From Paenibacillus sp. PvR098 (lineage in GTDB: Bacteria; Bacillota; Bacilli; Paenibacillales; NBRC-103111), in the NCBI RefSeq assembly GCF_017833255.1, contig NZ_JAFIBU010000001.1:3446001-3510000 (forward strand): a stretch of 64,000 nt of DNA. Direction: 5' to 3'. Shown piece after piece: positions 1-10,157 of this stretch. The stretch's first letter is position 1. Every line of letters begins with the position of its first letter. A program made the position numbers and the translations under genes. The notes below the pieces were generated by a model that made no database searches, was not told the origin of the DNA, and saw only the letters and a program-made list of their open reading frames with translations.

Positions 1-2
1 GG

Positions 3-989
3 TACGGCATTATTTTGGGTACGGCCGCTTTGATGGGTCTGCTGCTTGCTATACAAGAGGGTAAGAGATTCGGTATGTCGCCCGACTTTTTTATGGACTT
101 GGTCCTGATCGGGGTACCCTCGGCGATCGTTGGTGCAAGGATTTATTATGTAGCATTCCAATGGGATGATTATAAAGACAATCTGTGGGATGTGTTCAAA
201 ATATGGGAGGGCGGTATTGCCATATACGGCGCTCTGATCGGGGCAATTGTGGCAGCGGTCTTTTATGTTCGGCGTAAAGGCTATTCGTTCTGGCGGATTG
301 CGGACATTTGCGCTCCGGGTTTGATCGTGGGCCAAGCGATTGGCAGATGGGGCAACTTCATAAACCAGGAAGCGCATGGCGGACCGGTTACGGAGGCTTT
401 CCTTAGGGACAACCTGCATCTGCCGAATTGGATCGTGAGTCAAATGCACATCGGAGGGCAGTACTACCATCCAACCTTTCTATATGAATCGGTATGGAAT
501 ATTGTCGGGCTTCTCTTGTTGTTTGTTCTGCGTAGACAAAAGTTTGTACGGGCGGGAGAAATCTTTTTAAGCTATTTCATCTGGTATTCGATCGGACGTT
601 TCTTCATCGAGGGACTTCGGACGGACAGCCTTGATTTCACGGGACCGGCATGGCTGGCGGGTTTGATGAACGGACTATGGTCGCCGATGAATGCACTAGG
701 TTTCGAGCACGGCTTCATGACCTATGGCGGCAACGTGCGCATATCTCAGCTGCTCGCGGTGCTGATCATTTTCGCGGCGATTGCGCTGATCGTGGCGCGC
801 CGCCGGAGCGGTGCTGCCGCAGTGCGTTACTCGGATCCAATTTACCGGATCGGGGAAGACCCGGATCGTTCCGGGGTTTCGACCGATAACGAAGCGACGA
901 AAGCCGGCGGAGCTGCGAAAGCGGCCGGTGATCACGGTCAAGACAGCAAGACAAAGGAGCAGAAGAATGATTCGAACCATACTGTTTGA
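3..989 (+). CDS. lgt: Prolipoprotein diacylglyceryl transferase, 5' end cut by window edge
   Basis: Integral membrane enzyme that moves a diacylglyceryl group from phosphatidylglycerol to the lipobox cysteine of prolipoproteins. The reading frame is open to the left edge (codons Y-G-I-I precede the first internal TTG), so roughly the first 15-20 residues lie outside. Several hydrophobic segments are visible, together with the Lgt signature G-R-W-G-N-F-I-N-Q-E-A-H-G-G and a later H-P-T-F-L-Y-E-S block. The C-terminus carries a charged Ala/Lys/Asp-rich tail beyond the last membrane helix, longer than in many homologues. Its end overlaps the start of ppaX by 23 bp, implying translational coupling. 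Identification is confident; only the start is missing. Confidence 0.95.
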   Translation, partial: YGIILGTAALMGLLLAIQEGKRFGMSPDFFMDLVLIGVPSAIVGARIYYVAFQWDDYKDNLWDVFKIWEGGIAIYGALIGAIVAAVFYVRRKGYSFWRIADICAPGLIVGQAIGRWGNFINQEAHGGPVTEAFLRDNLHLPNWIVSQMHIGGQYYHPTFLYESVWNIVGLLLLFVLRRQKFVRAGEIFLSYFIWYSIGRFFIEGLRTDSLDFTGPAWLAGLMNGLWSPMNALGFEHGFMTYGGNVRISQLLAVLIIFAAIALIVARRRSGAAAVRYSDPIYRIGEDPDRSGVSTDNEATKAGGAAKAAGDHGQDSKTKEQKNDSNHTV

Positions 990-1614
990 TTTGGATGGAA
1001 CGATTCTCGATACGAACGAGCTGATCATTCAATCCTTTTTACACACGTTTGAAGGTATGGGGGATGAACCACTGACCAGGGAGCATATTGTTCCGAATAT
1101 GGGGCGGCCTTTAATCGAGCAGATGGTTTATTTCTCCGGTCGGGAACAGGTTGAAGATTTGGTGGCGAAGTACCGGGAATTTAATATTGGGCGTCATGAT
1201 GAGCTGGTTACGGAATTCCCCTATGTGTATGAAACGTTAGCACTGCTGCATGCTGCAGGGGTGAAGCTCGGCGTAGTCACCAGTAAAATCCGCAGAACAA
1301 CGGAGATGGGTTTGAGGCTGACTGGCATGTACGATTATTTTGGTACGATCGTAACGGTAGAGGATGTCGAGAAGCCAAAGCCCGATCCGGAAGGGATTCG
1401 GAGGGCGTTGCGTGAGCTGAGAGGAGATGCCTCCACGGCGATAATGGTCGGAGACAGTCATTATGATATCGAGGCGGCGCACAACGCAGGAGTTCAATCT
1501 GTTGCCGTGTCTTGGTCTTTGAAGGGTCGGGAATATTTAAAGCGGTATGAGCCTACGCATATCATTGACGATATTCGTGAAATTTTGCCGATTGCCGGCG
1601 TCGAGGGGAAGTAA
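967..1614 (+). CDS. ppaX: Pyrophosphatase PpaX (HAD hydrolase)
   Basis: HAD-superfamily phosphatase of 215 aa; PpaX hydrolyses pyrophosphate released by HPr(Ser) kinase/phosphorylase. Motif I D-L-D-G-T lies near residues 8-12, the T-S-K motif II in the middle, and V-G-D-S-H-Y-D-I motif IV towards the C-terminus. The ATG at 967 is chosen over the longer upstream frame because an AGGAG sits just before it and motif I then begins at the normal distance from the N-terminus. It overlaps the lgt end. The order lgt-ppaX-acyltransferase is the standard Bacillales arrangement, normally preceded by hprK, which would lie left of the window. Confidence 0.93.
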   Translation: MIRTILFDLDGTILDTNELIIQSFLHTFEGMGDEPLTREHIVPNMGRPLIEQMVYFSGREQVEDLVAKYREFNIGRHDELVTEFPYVYETLALLHAAGVKLGVVTSKIRRTTEMGLRLTGMYDYFGTIVTVEDVEKPKPDPEGIRRALRELRGDASTAIMVGDSHYDIEAAHNAGVQSVAVSWSLKGREYLKRYEPTHIIDDIREILPIAGVEGK

Positions 1615-1617
1615 TCA

Positions 1618-2112
1618 TTGAGACAAACGGACAAGTATCCGGTGGAAGGACCAAACTCGCTGTGGCAAATGTACAGCACCATCAGCCGATGGAAGGCTGT
1701 TCGCAATTTTATATTCATCCAAATCTCCAGATATGCTCCTTCCTTGCCTTTGAAGCGCTGGATTTACCGGCGGGTATTGGGAATGAAAGTGGGGGAGCAG
1801 GCTTCCTTTGCGCTGATGGTGATGGTGGATGTGTTTTTTCCCGAAAAGATTGAGGTCGGGGATAACACGATCATCGGCTATAACTCTACCATCCTGACGC
1901 ACGAGTATTTGATCAAAGAGTACCGGCTTGGAGAGGTGCGTATCGGTTCCCATGTGATGATCGGCGCGAACACCACCATTTTGCCGGGGGTGACCATAGG
2001 GGACCATGCCATCATTGGAGCGGGCTCGGTCGTCCACAAGGATGTGGCGCCGTACAGCTTTGTTGCGGGCAATCCGCTGCAGGTAATTCGCGAGGATGTG
2101 CGGGAGGGGTAG
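1618..2112 (+). CDS. Left-handed beta-helix acyltransferase (YvoF-like)
   Basis: A 164-aa hexapeptide-repeat (LbH) acyltransferase of the maltose/galactoside O-acetyltransferase type. Repeats of the I-G-x-N-x-x-I kind are visible, for example around V-G-D-N-T-I-I-G and I-G-A-N-T-T-I-L-P-G-V-T-I-G, ending in the typical S-V-V-H-K-D-V-A-P-Y-S-F-V-A-G-N-P block. Start is TTG, four bases after the ppaX stop, with a purine-rich GAGGGGAAG just upstream. Position matches yvoF of Bacillus. The acceptor substrate cannot be read from sequence. Confidence 0.88.
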   Translation: MRQTDKYPVEGPNSLWQMYSTISRWKAVRNFIFIQISRYAPSLPLKRWIYRRVLGMKVGEQASFALMVMVDVFFPEKIEVGDNTIIGYNSTILTHEYLIKEYRLGEVRIGSHVMIGANTTILPGVTIGDHAIIGAGSVVHKDVAPYSFVAGNPLQVIREDVREG

Positions 2113-2209
2113 GGCTTAGCGCTTAGGCTTTAACGGCATCGCAAGGGAACAAGTCGGTTTTGGAAGATGACCCCTCAATCGATCGTCTATATATTAGCTA
2201 CATTACTTT

Positions 2210-2234
2210 GGGAGCTGGCCAGCCGCCGGCTCCC
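2210..2234 (+). terminator. Hairpin after the lgt-ppaX-acyltransferase unit
   Basis: Ten-base-pair stem GGGAGCTGGC / GCCGGCTCCC (one G-T pair) with a 5-nt loop. The downstream sequence is only weakly T-rich, so termination is plausible rather than proven. Confidence 0.45.
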
Positions 2235-2266
2235 TTCATTGTATAGGGTTGAACCCATCTCGATTA

Positions 2267-2295
2267 TTGACGAACCGAGGGTTCCATGGTAAACT
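2267..2295 (+). promoter_or_regulatory. Candidate sigma-A promoter of the his operon
   Basis: TTGACG at 2267-2272 and TAAACT at 2290-2295 with a 17-bp spacer, about 105 bp before hisZ. The spacer contains a short inverted repeat GAACC-GA-GGGTTC. No T-box features (no specifier loop, no GGTGGNACCGCG antiterminator) were found in the leader. Confidence 0.55.
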
Positions 2296-2400
2296 AACGA
2301 ATACATTCTTTATCTTGGTAGTATGGTAGCACATTATCGAACTAAAGCAATTATGGATTGAACGACAAAACTAATTTTATGAATAGTAGGGTGAAGACGG

Positions 2401-3606
2401 GTGTCCAAACCGAAGGTGTTTGAAAAGCCGACAGGCGTGAAGGACTATCTCCCCGAGGCGGCAGCGACGCTGCGCAGCATCGAATTCAAGGTGCTGCAGT
2501 GCATGGAGCGCTGGGGATACAGAGAAATCATAACTCCTACCTTGGAGTATTACGATACGGTCGGAGTCGCGAGCTCCACTGAAGATAAGAAGCTGTTCAA
2601 GCTGCTCGACCGCAACGGCACGACGCTGGTCATGCGCTCCGATATGACCGCGCCGATAGCCAGGGTGGTATCCTCGCTGCTGAGGGAGCACTCGTTTCCA
2701 TTGCGCTTGTCTTATCATGCGAATGTGTTCCGCGCCATTGAGGCGGAAGCGGGACGGGATGCGGAGTTTTTTCAAACGGGCGTGGAGCTGGTCGGCGACG
2801 ATTCCAGCGAATCGGATGCGGAAATGATTGCGCTAGCGATTGCGTGCTTGCAAGCTGCAGGCGTGAAGGAATTCAAGATTGCTCTGGGCCATGTCGGTTT
2901 CTTGAACGGGTTGTTTCAAGAGATGCTGGAGGGTCGTCCGGATGCGCAGGCCGCACTGAAGGCGTGTCTCTTAAACCGTGACTATGTGGGTTACCGCGAG
3001 ACGATTAAAGCGCTTGAGCTTCCGGCGGATGTGGAGAAGGAGCTGGAAGGGATTCTTCGTCTGCGAGGAGGGCAGGAAATTTGTCGTTTGGCGCAACAAG
3101 TGACACAGGATCCCGTAGCCGAGCAGGCGATTGCTCATTTGTGTGAAATCTGGGATGTGCTGAAGGCGTATGATGTGAGCGAGCATGTGTTAATCGATTT
3201 GACGATGATCGGAGATTTTTCCTATTATACAGGCATGACGTTCGAAGGGTATGCCGCGGACCTTGGTTTTCCCGTTTGCAGCGGAGGGCGTTACGATAAT
3301 CTTCTGTCACAGTTTGGGCGCCCGGCGCCAGCCACCGGTTTTGCGCTCAAGACGAACCGCATCTTAGAGGTGGTCGGTAAGAGATCGGCGGATGTAACGG
3401 CCCGGCGGGTGCTTGTCGCATATACGGCAGAGCGTCGTGAGGAGGCGCTTAGAGAAGCCTCGGCCCTTCGCGCGCGCGAAGGATGGATGGTAGAGACAAG
3501 ACTGCTGGGGCAGGAAGGCGCATTGCAAGATAAAGAGCCGCAGGATGACGGAACCTTCTGCGTGTTGGGGACGGTCTATCAAGATGTCATCGAGTTTGTG
3601 AGGTAA
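2401..3606 (+). CDS. hisZ: ATP phosphoribosyltransferase regulatory subunit
   Basis: HisZ (401 aa) is a histidyl-tRNA synthetase catalytic-domain paralogue that has lost aminoacylation and serves as the regulatory subunit of the short-form HisG. Class II synthetase-like blocks are visible: an early K-P-T-G-V-K-D-Y-L-P, the motif-2-like L-R-L-S-Y-H-A-N-V-F-R-A, and S-G-G-R-Y-D-N-L near residue 300. Start is GTG with an AGGGTGA upstream. It is the first gene of the his operon and lies 15 bp before hisG, its obligate partner. Confidence 0.95.
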   Translation: MSKPKVFEKPTGVKDYLPEAAATLRSIEFKVLQCMERWGYREIITPTLEYYDTVGVASSTEDKKLFKLLDRNGTTLVMRSDMTAPIARVVSSLLREHSFPLRLSYHANVFRAIEAEAGRDAEFFQTGVELVGDDSSESDAEMIALAIACLQAAGVKEFKIALGHVGFLNGLFQEMLEGRPDAQAALKACLLNRDYVGYRETIKALELPADVEKELEGILRLRGGQEICRLAQQVTQDPVAEQAIAHLCEIWDVLKAYDVSEHVLIDLTMIGDFSYYTGMTFEGYAADLGFPVCSGGRYDNLLSQFGRPAPATGFALKTNRILEVVGKRSADVTARRVLVAYTAERREEALREASALRAREGWMVETRLLGQEGALQDKEPQDDGTFCVLGTVYQDVIEFVR

Positions 3607-3621
3607 AGGAGCGGCGAAAGC

Positions 3622-4266
3622 ATGCAGGAACTATTGAAAGTGGCAATGCCCAAAGGGCGTATCTATAAGCAGGCCTCCAAGCTGCTCCGTGAAGCGGGCT
3701 TGTCGATTCCCGAGGAGGCAGATGATTCCCGTAAGCTGATTATTGCGGTACCGGAAGCGCGGATGGAGTTCATCATGGCGAAGCCGGTCGATGTGCCCAC
3801 GTACGTGGAGTATGGCGTAGCGGATATCGGCGTGGTCGGTAAGGATGTGCTGATGGAAGAGAATCGGGATGTCTACGAGCTGCTCGATCTCGGCATCGCG
3901 CGCTGCCGCATGTCCGTGATCGGTTTGCCGGATTGGGAGCCGGTGCTGAACCCGCGGGTTGCGACGAAATACCCGAACGTGGCTTCCCAGTATTTCCGCG
4001 AGAGAGGACAGCAGGTGGAAGTGATCAAGCTGAACGGCTCCATTGAGCTGGCCCCTTTGATCGGACTTGCCGATCGAATCGTAGATATGGTGGAAACAGG
4101 CGGAACGATAAGGGAAAACGGACTAGCGGAGCATGAGCAGATTTTTGAGATTACAAGCCGGTTGATTGCAAACCGGGTAAGCTACCGGATGAAAAATGCC
4201 GCAATTCAAGCGCTTTGCGACCGGCTCCAGCCGGTGATCGCCGCAGTGATGGCAAAGGGACGGTAA
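3622..4266 (+). CDS. hisG: ATP phosphoribosyltransferase, short form
   Basis: First committed step of histidine synthesis: ATP plus PRPP gives phosphoribosyl-ATP. At 214 aa it is the short HisG that lacks the C-terminal regulatory domain and therefore needs HisZ, encoded directly upstream. Typical blocks are A-M-P-K-G-R-I at the N-terminus, the [14 protein letters not shown] segment, and the phosphate-binding D-M-V-E-T-G-G-T region. Confidence 0.96.
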   Translation: MQELLKVAMPKGRIYKQASKLLREAGLSIPEEADDSRKLIIAVPEARMEFIMAKPVDVPTYVEYGVADIGVVGKDVLMEENRDVYELLDLGIARCRMSVIGLPDWEPVLNPRVATKYPNVASQYFRERGQQVEVIKLNGSIELAPLIGLADRIVDMVETGGTIRENGLAEHEQIFEITSRLIANRVSYRMKNAAIQALCDRLQPVIAAVMAKGR

Positions 4267-4312
4267 TCCGGAAACGTATGAATCAATGAAGCATCATAAG
4301 GGGGCAGGGAAT

Positions 4313-5602
4313 ATGAGGGTTATGCCTGCATCGGAGTTTTCGCTGAAGCGGGAGGTCGAGTACGGCTCCTCGGAGCAGAACGAGAGCGTCCGGCAGATCA
4401 TCGAAGAGGTGCGCCGGGACGGGGATACCGCGCTGCGGAAATTTGCGCAGCAGTTTGACGGCGTTCGCGTGGACGAGCTGCGCGTGACGAAAGAGGAGAT
4501 CGAGGCCGCATACGACGAGGTGGACGAGGAATTTTTGTCGGCCATTCGCGCCGCTGCGGTGAATGTTCGGAAATTCCACGAGAAGCAAATGCGTTCCTCG
4601 TGGATGGATTTGCAGGCCGACGGCACGATCCTCGGCCAAGTGATCCGCCCGCTGCGGCGGGTAGGTCTTTATGTGCCGGGGGGCAAGGCGGCGTATCCGT
4701 CTTCGGTGCTGATGAACGCCATTCCTGCTCAGGTCGCAGGAGTGCCGGAGATTGTGATGGTGACCCCGCCGGCAACCGCCGGAGCCGAGGGCATTAACCC
4801 GCATATTCTGGTAGCGGCTGCGGAAGCGGGCGTCAGCGAGATCTATCGCGTTGGCGGAGCGCAGGCGGTGGCGGCGCTCGCTTATGGAACGGAATCGATT
4901 CCGGCTGCGGACAAAATCGTTGGGCCGGGCAATATCTATGTGGCATTGGCTAAACGGTATGTGTTCGGCGCCGTCGATATCGACAGCATTGCCGGGCCGA
5001 GCGAGATTGTTGTGCTGGCAGACGAGACTGCCGATCCTGCTTACGTGGCTGCGGATCTGCTCTCTCAGGCGGAGCACGACGAGATGGCCTCGGCGATCTT
5101 GATCACGACATCAGAGCCGTTGGCCGAAGCGGTCCGCGTAGAGGTAGAACGCCAGCTGCACGAGCTGCCGCGGCGCGAGATTGCCGCGAAGTCGATTCGC
5201 GATTACGGAGCGATTCTGACGGTGGCCGCTCTCGACGAAGGTATTGATGCAGTCAATCACTTGGCGCCGGAGCATTTGGAAATTATCGTGCGGGAGCCGT
5301 TTCAATATTTGAGCCGGATTGAGAATGCAGGCGCCATTTTCCTTGGGCCTTACAGCTCCGAGCCGGTCGGTGATTATTTTGCCGGACCGAACCATGTGCT
5401 GCCGACGAACGGTACGGCGCGGTTCTCATCACCGCTCAATGTGGATGATTTTATGAAGAAATCGAGCGTCATCTATTACAGCAAGGAAGCGTTGTTGCGG
5501 GACGGCGATCAAATTATTTCACTTGCTCGTCATGAAGGGTTGGACGCGCACGCGCGGGCAATTCAAATTCGTTTGGAGAAAGAAGGGAACTCTCGTGGCT
5601 GA
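4313..5602 (+). CDS. hisD: Histidinol dehydrogenase
   Basis: Catalyses the two NAD-dependent oxidations of histidinol to histidine. The 429-aa protein has the family blocks [25 protein letters not shown] and the catalytic E-H-L-E segment late in the protein. An in-frame ATG lies 27 bp earlier, but the ATG at 4313 is preferred because the AGGGGG block ends 8 nt before it and the protein then has normal length. Its end overlaps hisB by 8 bp. Confidence 0.95.
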   Translation: MRVMPASEFSLKREVEYGSSEQNESVRQIIEEVRRDGDTALRKFAQQFDGVRVDELRVTKEEIEAAYDEVDEEFLSAIRAAAVNVRKFHEKQMRSSWMDLQADGTILGQVIRPLRRVGLYVPGGKAAYPSSVLMNAIPAQVAGVPEIVMVTPPATAGAEGINPHILVAAAEAGVSEIYRVGGAQAVAALAYGTESIPAADKIVGPGNIYVALAKRYVFGAVDIDSIAGPSEIVVLADETADPAYVAADLLSQAEHDEMASAILITTSEPLAEAVRVEVERQLHELPRREIAAKSIRDYGAILTVAALDEGIDAVNHLAPEHLEIIVREPFQYLSRIENAGAIFLGPYSSEPVGDYFAGPNHVLPTNGTARFSSPLNVDDFMKKSSVIYYSKEALLRDGDQIISLARHEGLDAHARAIQIRLEKEGNSRG

Positions 5603-6206
5603 ACAAGATTTTCAGGGAGCAGGGCGCCGGGCAGAGATCGCGCGCAAAACGAATGAAACCGACATTAAGCTGGGCTTCGCCGTCGACGGCTCGGGTGTAT
5701 CCGAGATCGAGACCGATGTGCCATTTTTGAATCATATGCTTGATTTGTTTACGAAGCACGGCCAGTTTGATCTGAAGGTGGATGCCAGGGGCGATGTGGA
5801 AATCGACGATCACCATACGGTAGAGGATATCGGTATCTGCCTTGGGCAAACGCTGCGGGAAGCGCTGGGCGACAAGAAGGGGATCAAACGCTATGCGAGC
5901 GTGTTCGTTCCGATGGATGAGGCGCTGGCACAGGTTGTGATCGACATCAGCAACCGACCGCATCTGGAGTATCGTGCCGAGTATCCATCTGGAACAGTGG
6001 GCAGCTTTACGACGGAGCTGGTGCATGAATTTCTTTGGAAATTCGCGCTGGAAGCCCGCATTACACTGCACGTCATCGTGCATTACGGGCACAATACGCA
6101 CCATATGATCGAAGCGGTATTTAAGGCGCTTGGCCGCGCATTGGACGAAGCAACGAGCATCGACCCGCGCGTACAGGGCGTACCGTCCACGAAAGGGGTT
6201 CTGTAA
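5595..6206 (+). CDS. hisB: Imidazoleglycerol-phosphate dehydratase
   Basis: Monofunctional HisB (203 aa), which dehydrates imidazoleglycerol phosphate to imidazoleacetol phosphate. The metal-binding His-rich motifs are visible: [17 protein letters not shown] and H-N-T-H-H-M-I-E. The GTG start at 5595 overlaps the hisD end by 8 bp and has the GAAGGGA block upstream; a longer upstream frame exists but lies inside hisD and lacks family similarity. Confidence 0.95.
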   Translation: MAEQDFQGAGRRAEIARKTNETDIKLGFAVDGSGVSEIETDVPFLNHMLDLFTKHGQFDLKVDARGDVEIDDHHTVEDIGICLGQTLREALGDKKGIKRYASVFVPMDEALAQVVIDISNRPHLEYRAEYPSGTVGSFTTELVHEFLWKFALEARITLHVIVHYGHNTHHMIEAVFKALGRALDEATSIDPRVQGVPSTKGVL

Positions 6207-6209
6207 GCC

Positions 6210-6830
6210 ATGATCGCGATCATCGATTACGGCATGGGCAATCTGCACAGCGTCCGTTCAGCGGTGGAGCGTCTTGGCTACAGCGCATTGGTTACGGCTG
6301 ACGAGCGCGAGTTGATGGAGGCGGAAGGAGCGATCCTTCCCGGAGTAGGCGCGTTCGGCGATGCCATGGAGCATCTGCGCGATTCCAAGCTGGACGAAGC
6401 CGTAGTGCGTTACGCGCAAAGCGGAAAGCCGCTGCTGGGTATTTGTCTTGGGATGCAGCTGCTGTTCAGTAAGAGCGAGGAGCACGGCGTGCATGAAGGA
6501 TTGAACCTGCTGCCGGGCGAAGTCGTCCGCTTCCGCGGCGGCTATAAGGTGCCTCATATGGGCTGGAACAAGCTGTCGTTCAAGCAGCCGAACCCGCTGC
6601 TCCAAGGTTTAGAGGAGGGTCACGTCTACTTCGTTCACTCCTATCACGCGCTTCCCGAGCGGAAGGAAGATCTGCTGGCCACGACGGATTATCATCAACA
6701 GGTCACGGCGGTTGTCGGCCGCGGGAACGTGTATGGCATGCAGTTTCATCCCGAGAAAAGCGGGCCGGTCGGCATGCAGCTGCTCGGCAACTTTTTGAAT
6801 CTGTGCAATAAGAAACAGGTTGTAGGATAA
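6210..6830 (+). CDS. hisH: Imidazole glycerol phosphate synthase, glutaminase subunit
   Basis: Class I glutamine amidotransferase (206 aa) that delivers ammonia to HisF. The nucleophile Cys79 sits in G-I-C-L-G-M-Q, and the His/Glu of the triad are in Q-F-H-P-E-K-S near the C-terminus. It starts three bases after hisB. The partner hisF is two genes downstream. Confidence 0.95.
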   Translation: MIAIIDYGMGNLHSVRSAVERLGYSALVTADERELMEAEGAILPGVGAFGDAMEHLRDSKLDEAVVRYAQSGKPLLGICLGMQLLFSKSEEHGVHEGLNLLPGEVVRFRGGYKVPHMGWNKLSFKQPNPLLQGLEEGHVYFVHSYHALPERKEDLLATTDYHQQVTAVVGRGNVYGMQFHPEKSGPVGMQLLGNFLNLCNKKQVVG

Positions 6831-6841
6831 TGAGGCACAAG

Positions 6842-6885
6842 CAGGCTGCTTCCTGCGGGGGAACGAATTCCTTGTTTGCAGCCTG
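6842..6885 (+). other. Intercistronic inverted repeat between hisH and hisA
   Basis: CAGGCTGC at 6842-6849 is complementary to GCAGCCTG at 6878-6885, enclosing a GC-rich loop that can itself fold (GCAGG/CCTGC). There is no T-tract, so it looks like an mRNA-stability or processing structure rather than a terminator. Confidence 0.4.
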
Positions 6886-6918
6886 TACATATAAGATTCC
6901 AAGATGGAGGAACAGTCC

Positions 6919-7647
6919 ATGTCTTCATTTATTATTTATCCCGCTATCGATATTCGCGGGGGCAAGTGCGTACGACTGATTCAGGGAGATTACAATCAGG
7001 AAACGGTGTATAACGAAAATCCGTTAGAAGTGGCTAAAGCTTGGGAAGCGCAGGGCGCGAAGTGGATTCACTTGGTGGACCTGGACGGAGCCAAAGCGGG
7101 CTATCCTGTGAACGATAAGCTGATCGGCGACATCGCTCGATCCGTTCAGGTTCCGGTGCAGATCGGAGGCGGCTTGCGCACGGAGGAGGACGTGGACCAT
7201 GTGCTCTCGCTCGGCGTATCGCGCATTATACTCGGCACGGCTGCGATTGAAAACCGTGAATTCGTGAACCGCGTGCTGGCGAAGCACGGGGATAAGGTAG
7301 CCATCGGACTGGATGCCCGTGACGGCTACGTTGCTACGCGCGGCTGGCTGGAAACGTCCGCAGTCAAAGCGGATGAGCTTGCGGTGGAGCTGGCCCGGGA
7401 AGGAGCCCGTACGTTCATTTTCACGGATATTTCCCGTGACGGCATGATGGGCGGTCCGAACGTGGAGGCGATCGTGCACTTGGCTAAGGTGTCGGGACAG
7501 ACCGTGATTGCGTCGGGAGGCGTTAGCCAATACGACGATTTGAAGCGTCTCGCGCAGCACGCATCCGAGGGTGTCGGCGGTGCCATCGTCGGGAAGGCGC
7601 TGTACACCGGCAGCATCAAGCTGGAGGAAGCGCACGGCCTGGTATAG
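6919..7647 (+). CDS. hisA: ProFAR isomerase
   Basis: (Beta-alpha)8-barrel enzyme (242 aa) that isomerises ProFAR to PRFAR. The catalytic Asp is in P-A-I-D-I-R-G-G-K at the N-terminus and the second in F-T-D-I-S-R-D-G; half-barrel phosphate-binding repeats (I-G-G-G-L-R and A-S-G-G-V-S) are visible. The ATG at 6919 has GGAGG at 6906-6910 with ideal spacing; the ATG at 6904 overlaps that ribosome site and is rejected. Confidence 0.95.
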   Translation: MSSFIIYPAIDIRGGKCVRLIQGDYNQETVYNENPLEVAKAWEAQGAKWIHLVDLDGAKAGYPVNDKLIGDIARSVQVPVQIGGGLRTEEDVDHVLSLGVSRIILGTAAIENREFVNRVLAKHGDKVAIGLDARDGYVATRGWLETSAVKADELAVELAREGARTFIFTDISRDGMMGGPNVEAIVHLAKVSGQTVIASGGVSQYDDLKRLAQHASEGVGGAIVGKALYTGSIKLEEAHGLV

Positions 7648-7714
7648 CTGATCGTGAACGAGTGCCGCCCGTTGGAGAGCGAGGCGGCTTTACGGCAGAG
7701 AAAGGGGTACAGTA

Positions 7715-8473
7715 ATGCTGGCCAAACGGATTATTCCCTGCCTTGACGTTAAGGACGGACGGGTCGTCAAGGGAGTTAATTTTGTAAATTTGCGCGATGC
7801 CGGAGACCCGGTGGAGCTGGCTTCGATCTATGATCGCGAGGGGGCAGACGAGCTTGTCTTCCTCGATATTTCCGCTTCGCATGAAGGCCGTGCCACGATG
7901 GTTGAAGTGGTGCAAAAAACGGCTGGAGAAATCACGATTCCGTTCACGGTAGGCGGCGGCATTGCCAGCGTGGACGATATGAAACGGCTGCTTAGGGCAG
8001 GTGCGGATAAAATCGGAATCAACACCGCCGCGGTCAGGAATCCTCAACTGGTGTCCGACGGCGCACGCCGGTTCGGATCGCAGTGCATCGTGGTCGCGGT
8101 CGACGCCCGTTACAATGCCGAGTGGGGCGAGTGGGAAGTATTCACCCATGGTGGACGGACCGGCACAGGCATTCGGGCTCTCGAATGGGTTAAGCGGGTG
8201 GAACAGCTTGGAGCAGGGGAGATTCTCCTGACCAGCATGGATGCGGATGGTACGAAGGACGGGTTTGATCTTCCTTTGACGAAGGCCGTGTCAGAGCTGG
8301 TGACGATTCCTGTCATCGCATCAGGCGGAGCAGGGAAGAAGGAGCATTTTTACGAGGTATTCGCGGAAGGCAAGGCCGATGCAGGTTTGGCCGCGACCAT
8401 TTTTCACTATAAAGAAATGACGATTGAAGAGGTTAAGGATGACCTCAGGGGCAAAGGAGTGGAAGTACGATGA
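7715..8473 (+). CDS. hisF: Imidazole glycerol phosphate synthase, cyclase subunit
   Basis: Barrel protein (252 aa) that uses HisH-derived ammonia to convert PRFAR into imidazoleglycerol phosphate and AICAR. Catalytic Asp11 is in P-C-L-D-V-K-D-G-R and the second Asp in T-S-M-D-A-D-G-T. The 67-bp gap to hisA contains a GCCGCC/GGCGGC inverted repeat and an AAAGGGG ribosome site. The stop overlaps the hisI start by 4 bp. Confidence 0.96.
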   Translation: MLAKRIIPCLDVKDGRVVKGVNFVNLRDAGDPVELASIYDREGADELVFLDISASHEGRATMVEVVQKTAGEITIPFTVGGGIASVDDMKRLLRAGADKIGINTAAVRNPQLVSDGARRFGSQCIVVAVDARYNAEWGEWEVFTHGGRTGTGIRALEWVKRVEQLGAGEILLTSMDADGTKDGFDLPLTKAVSELVTIPVIASGGAGKKEHFYEVFAEGKADAGLAATIFHYKEMTIEEVKDDLRGKGVEVR

Positions 8474-9165
8474 GTGGACAACAACAGACGTTGGTGGATA
8501 ACGTGGAGGCTTTGCTGGCGGGCATTAAATGGGACGGCAGCGGGTTAGTGCCGGCGATTGTTCAGGACGCGGTCAGCAAAGAGGTTCTGATGATGGCCTA
8601 CATGAACGAGGATTCGCTGAAGGCAACCTTGGAATCGGGCGAAACCTGGTTCTGGAGCCGCTCGCGCAGCGAACTTTGGCATAAAGGGGCTACAAGCGGT
8701 CATATCCAGAAGGTAAAGGCGCTGAAATACGACTGCGATGGGGATACGCTGCTGGTGCAGGTTGCCCAAACGGGTCCTGCGTGTCATACGGGCAGCTACA
8801 ACTGCTTCTATAACGATGTCCGGATCGGGGCTTTGGCCGAGCAGGCTGAAAAACCGGCGTCCGAAGACGCAATGAAGGATCGCTTTGCCATGCTCAGCAC
8901 GCTGGAATCGGTTATTGCGCAGCGCGATGCCGAGCGTCCGGAGGGCGCTTATACGACTTATTTGTTTGAGAAAGGCGTCGACAAGATTTTGAAAAAGGTT
9001 GGCGAGGAAACGGCAGAGGTTATTATCGCGGCCAAAAACAAGGACAACGACGAGCTGCGCTGTGAAGCCAGCGATTTGATCTTCCACCTCTTGGTTCTGC
9101 TTCGTGAGAGAAAACTGCCGCTGGATGAGCTGATGAAAGAACTCGATCGCCGTCACAACAAGTAA
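8470..9165 (+). CDS. hisI: Phosphoribosyl-AMP cyclohydrolase / phosphoribosyl-ATP pyrophosphatase fusion
   Basis: Bifunctional HisIE of 231 aa. Residues about 1-115 are the Zn/Mg cyclohydrolase ([19 protein letters not shown] and C-H-T-G-S-Y-N-C-F). Residues about 135-231 are the MazG-like pyrophosphatase (K-V-G-E-E-T-A-E-V and E-A-S-D-L-I-F-H). ATG overlaps hisF as ATGA. It is the last classical his gene here; hisC is not in the window. Confidence 0.95.
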   Translation: MSGQQQTLVDNVEALLAGIKWDGSGLVPAIVQDAVSKEVLMMAYMNEDSLKATLESGETWFWSRSRSELWHKGATSGHIQKVKALKYDCDGDTLLVQVAQTGPACHTGSYNCFYNDVRIGALAEQAEKPASEDAMKDRFAMLSTLESVIAQRDAERPEGAYTTYLFEKGVDKILKKVGEETAEVIIAAKNKDNDELRCEASDLIFHLLVLLRERKLPLDELMKELDRRHNK

Positions 9166-9228
9166 AGCTTAGGATAGATTTCCAATAATGAATCGCTCGC
9201 CGAGCAACGAGTAAGGGAGAGCCGCTCT

Positions 9229-10056
9229 ATGCGCATTGATTATCATACGCACCATGTAAGGTGCGGGCATGCGTCGGGTGAATTGGAGGAATATGTGCTG
9301 AAGGGCATTGAGATCGGACTGACCCAGCTTGGGCTGTCCGATCACATGCCCTTACTGCATGTAGATCCGGCAACTTATTATCCCGGCATGGCCATGCCCA
9401 TGGAAGAGCTGCCGCAATATGTCGAAGAAGCGCTGAAGCTGCAGCAAAAATATAAAGACCGGATCGACATTCGTGTAGGACTCGAAGGAGACTACATCGA
9501 AGGCTATGAAGACGAAATTCAGCGGATCATTCAAGCCTATCCTTGGGATTATGTGATCGGCTCCGTGCATTTTCTCGGTGAGTGGGATATTACCGACTAT
9601 CGTCAAACCGACGGTTGGAAGGAGCGGGACGCTTACGAGGTGTATGAGCGGTACTATGATGCGGTCGGCAAAGCTATTAAAACCGGCTTTTATGATTACA
9701 TCGGTCATATCGACGTGATCAAGCGGTTCGGCTTTAAACCGGAGCAGAGCGTAGAGCACCTCGAGCGCCAAGCACTGGAGGTTGTGAAGGCGGCAGGCAT
9801 GGCGATTGAGCTTAATGCAAGCGGCCTGCGTATGCCGGTAAACGAAATGTTCCCGAGCCGCCGGATGCTGGAGTACGCGCTGAAGCTGGGCATTCCGCTT
9901 ACCGTCGGATCGGACGCTCACCAGCCGGAGCGCTTGGGACAGTACCTCGATCAGGCCGTGGTCTTGCTTCGTGAAGTCGGTTTTAACGAATTAGCCACAT
10001 TTAAGGGCCGGAAACGCCATATGGTGCCTATTGGATTCGACAAATATGATGTATAA
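9229..10056 (+). CDS. hisJ: Histidinol-phosphatase, PHP family
   Basis: PHP-domain phosphatase (275 aa) removing phosphate from L-histidinol phosphate, the step before HisD. The metal-binding motif D-Y-H-T-H-H is at the N-terminus; further ligands are in G-L-S-D-H-M, G-S-V-H-F, Y-I-G-H-I-D and the terminal V-G-S-D-A-H. It lies 63 bp after hisIE on the same strand and completes the operon functionally. Assignment as the histidine-pathway phosphatase rests on family plus context. Confidence 0.9.
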   Translation: MRIDYHTHHVRCGHASGELEEYVLKGIEIGLTQLGLSDHMPLLHVDPATYYPGMAMPMEELPQYVEEALKLQQKYKDRIDIRVGLEGDYIEGYEDEIQRIIQAYPWDYVIGSVHFLGEWDITDYRQTDGWKERDAYEVYERYYDAVGKAIKTGFYDYIGHIDVIKRFGFKPEQSVEHLERQALEVVKAAGMAIELNASGLRMPVNEMFPSRRMLEYALKLGIPLTVGSDAHQPERLGQYLDQAVVLLREVGFNELATFKGRKRHMVPIGFDKYDV

Positions 10057-10157
10057 TGGGAAAGCAAACGTTTTAAAATGATCTAAAATACCATTTATTG
10101 CAATACTTGAGGCGTCGTTTGATGACCCATGAAACATAGCACAAAGCGGAGGTAACC

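Noticed and set aside
2113..2400. T-box riboswitch for the his operon
   Set aside because: No antiterminator consensus or specifier structure in the leader; only a promoter and one hairpin.
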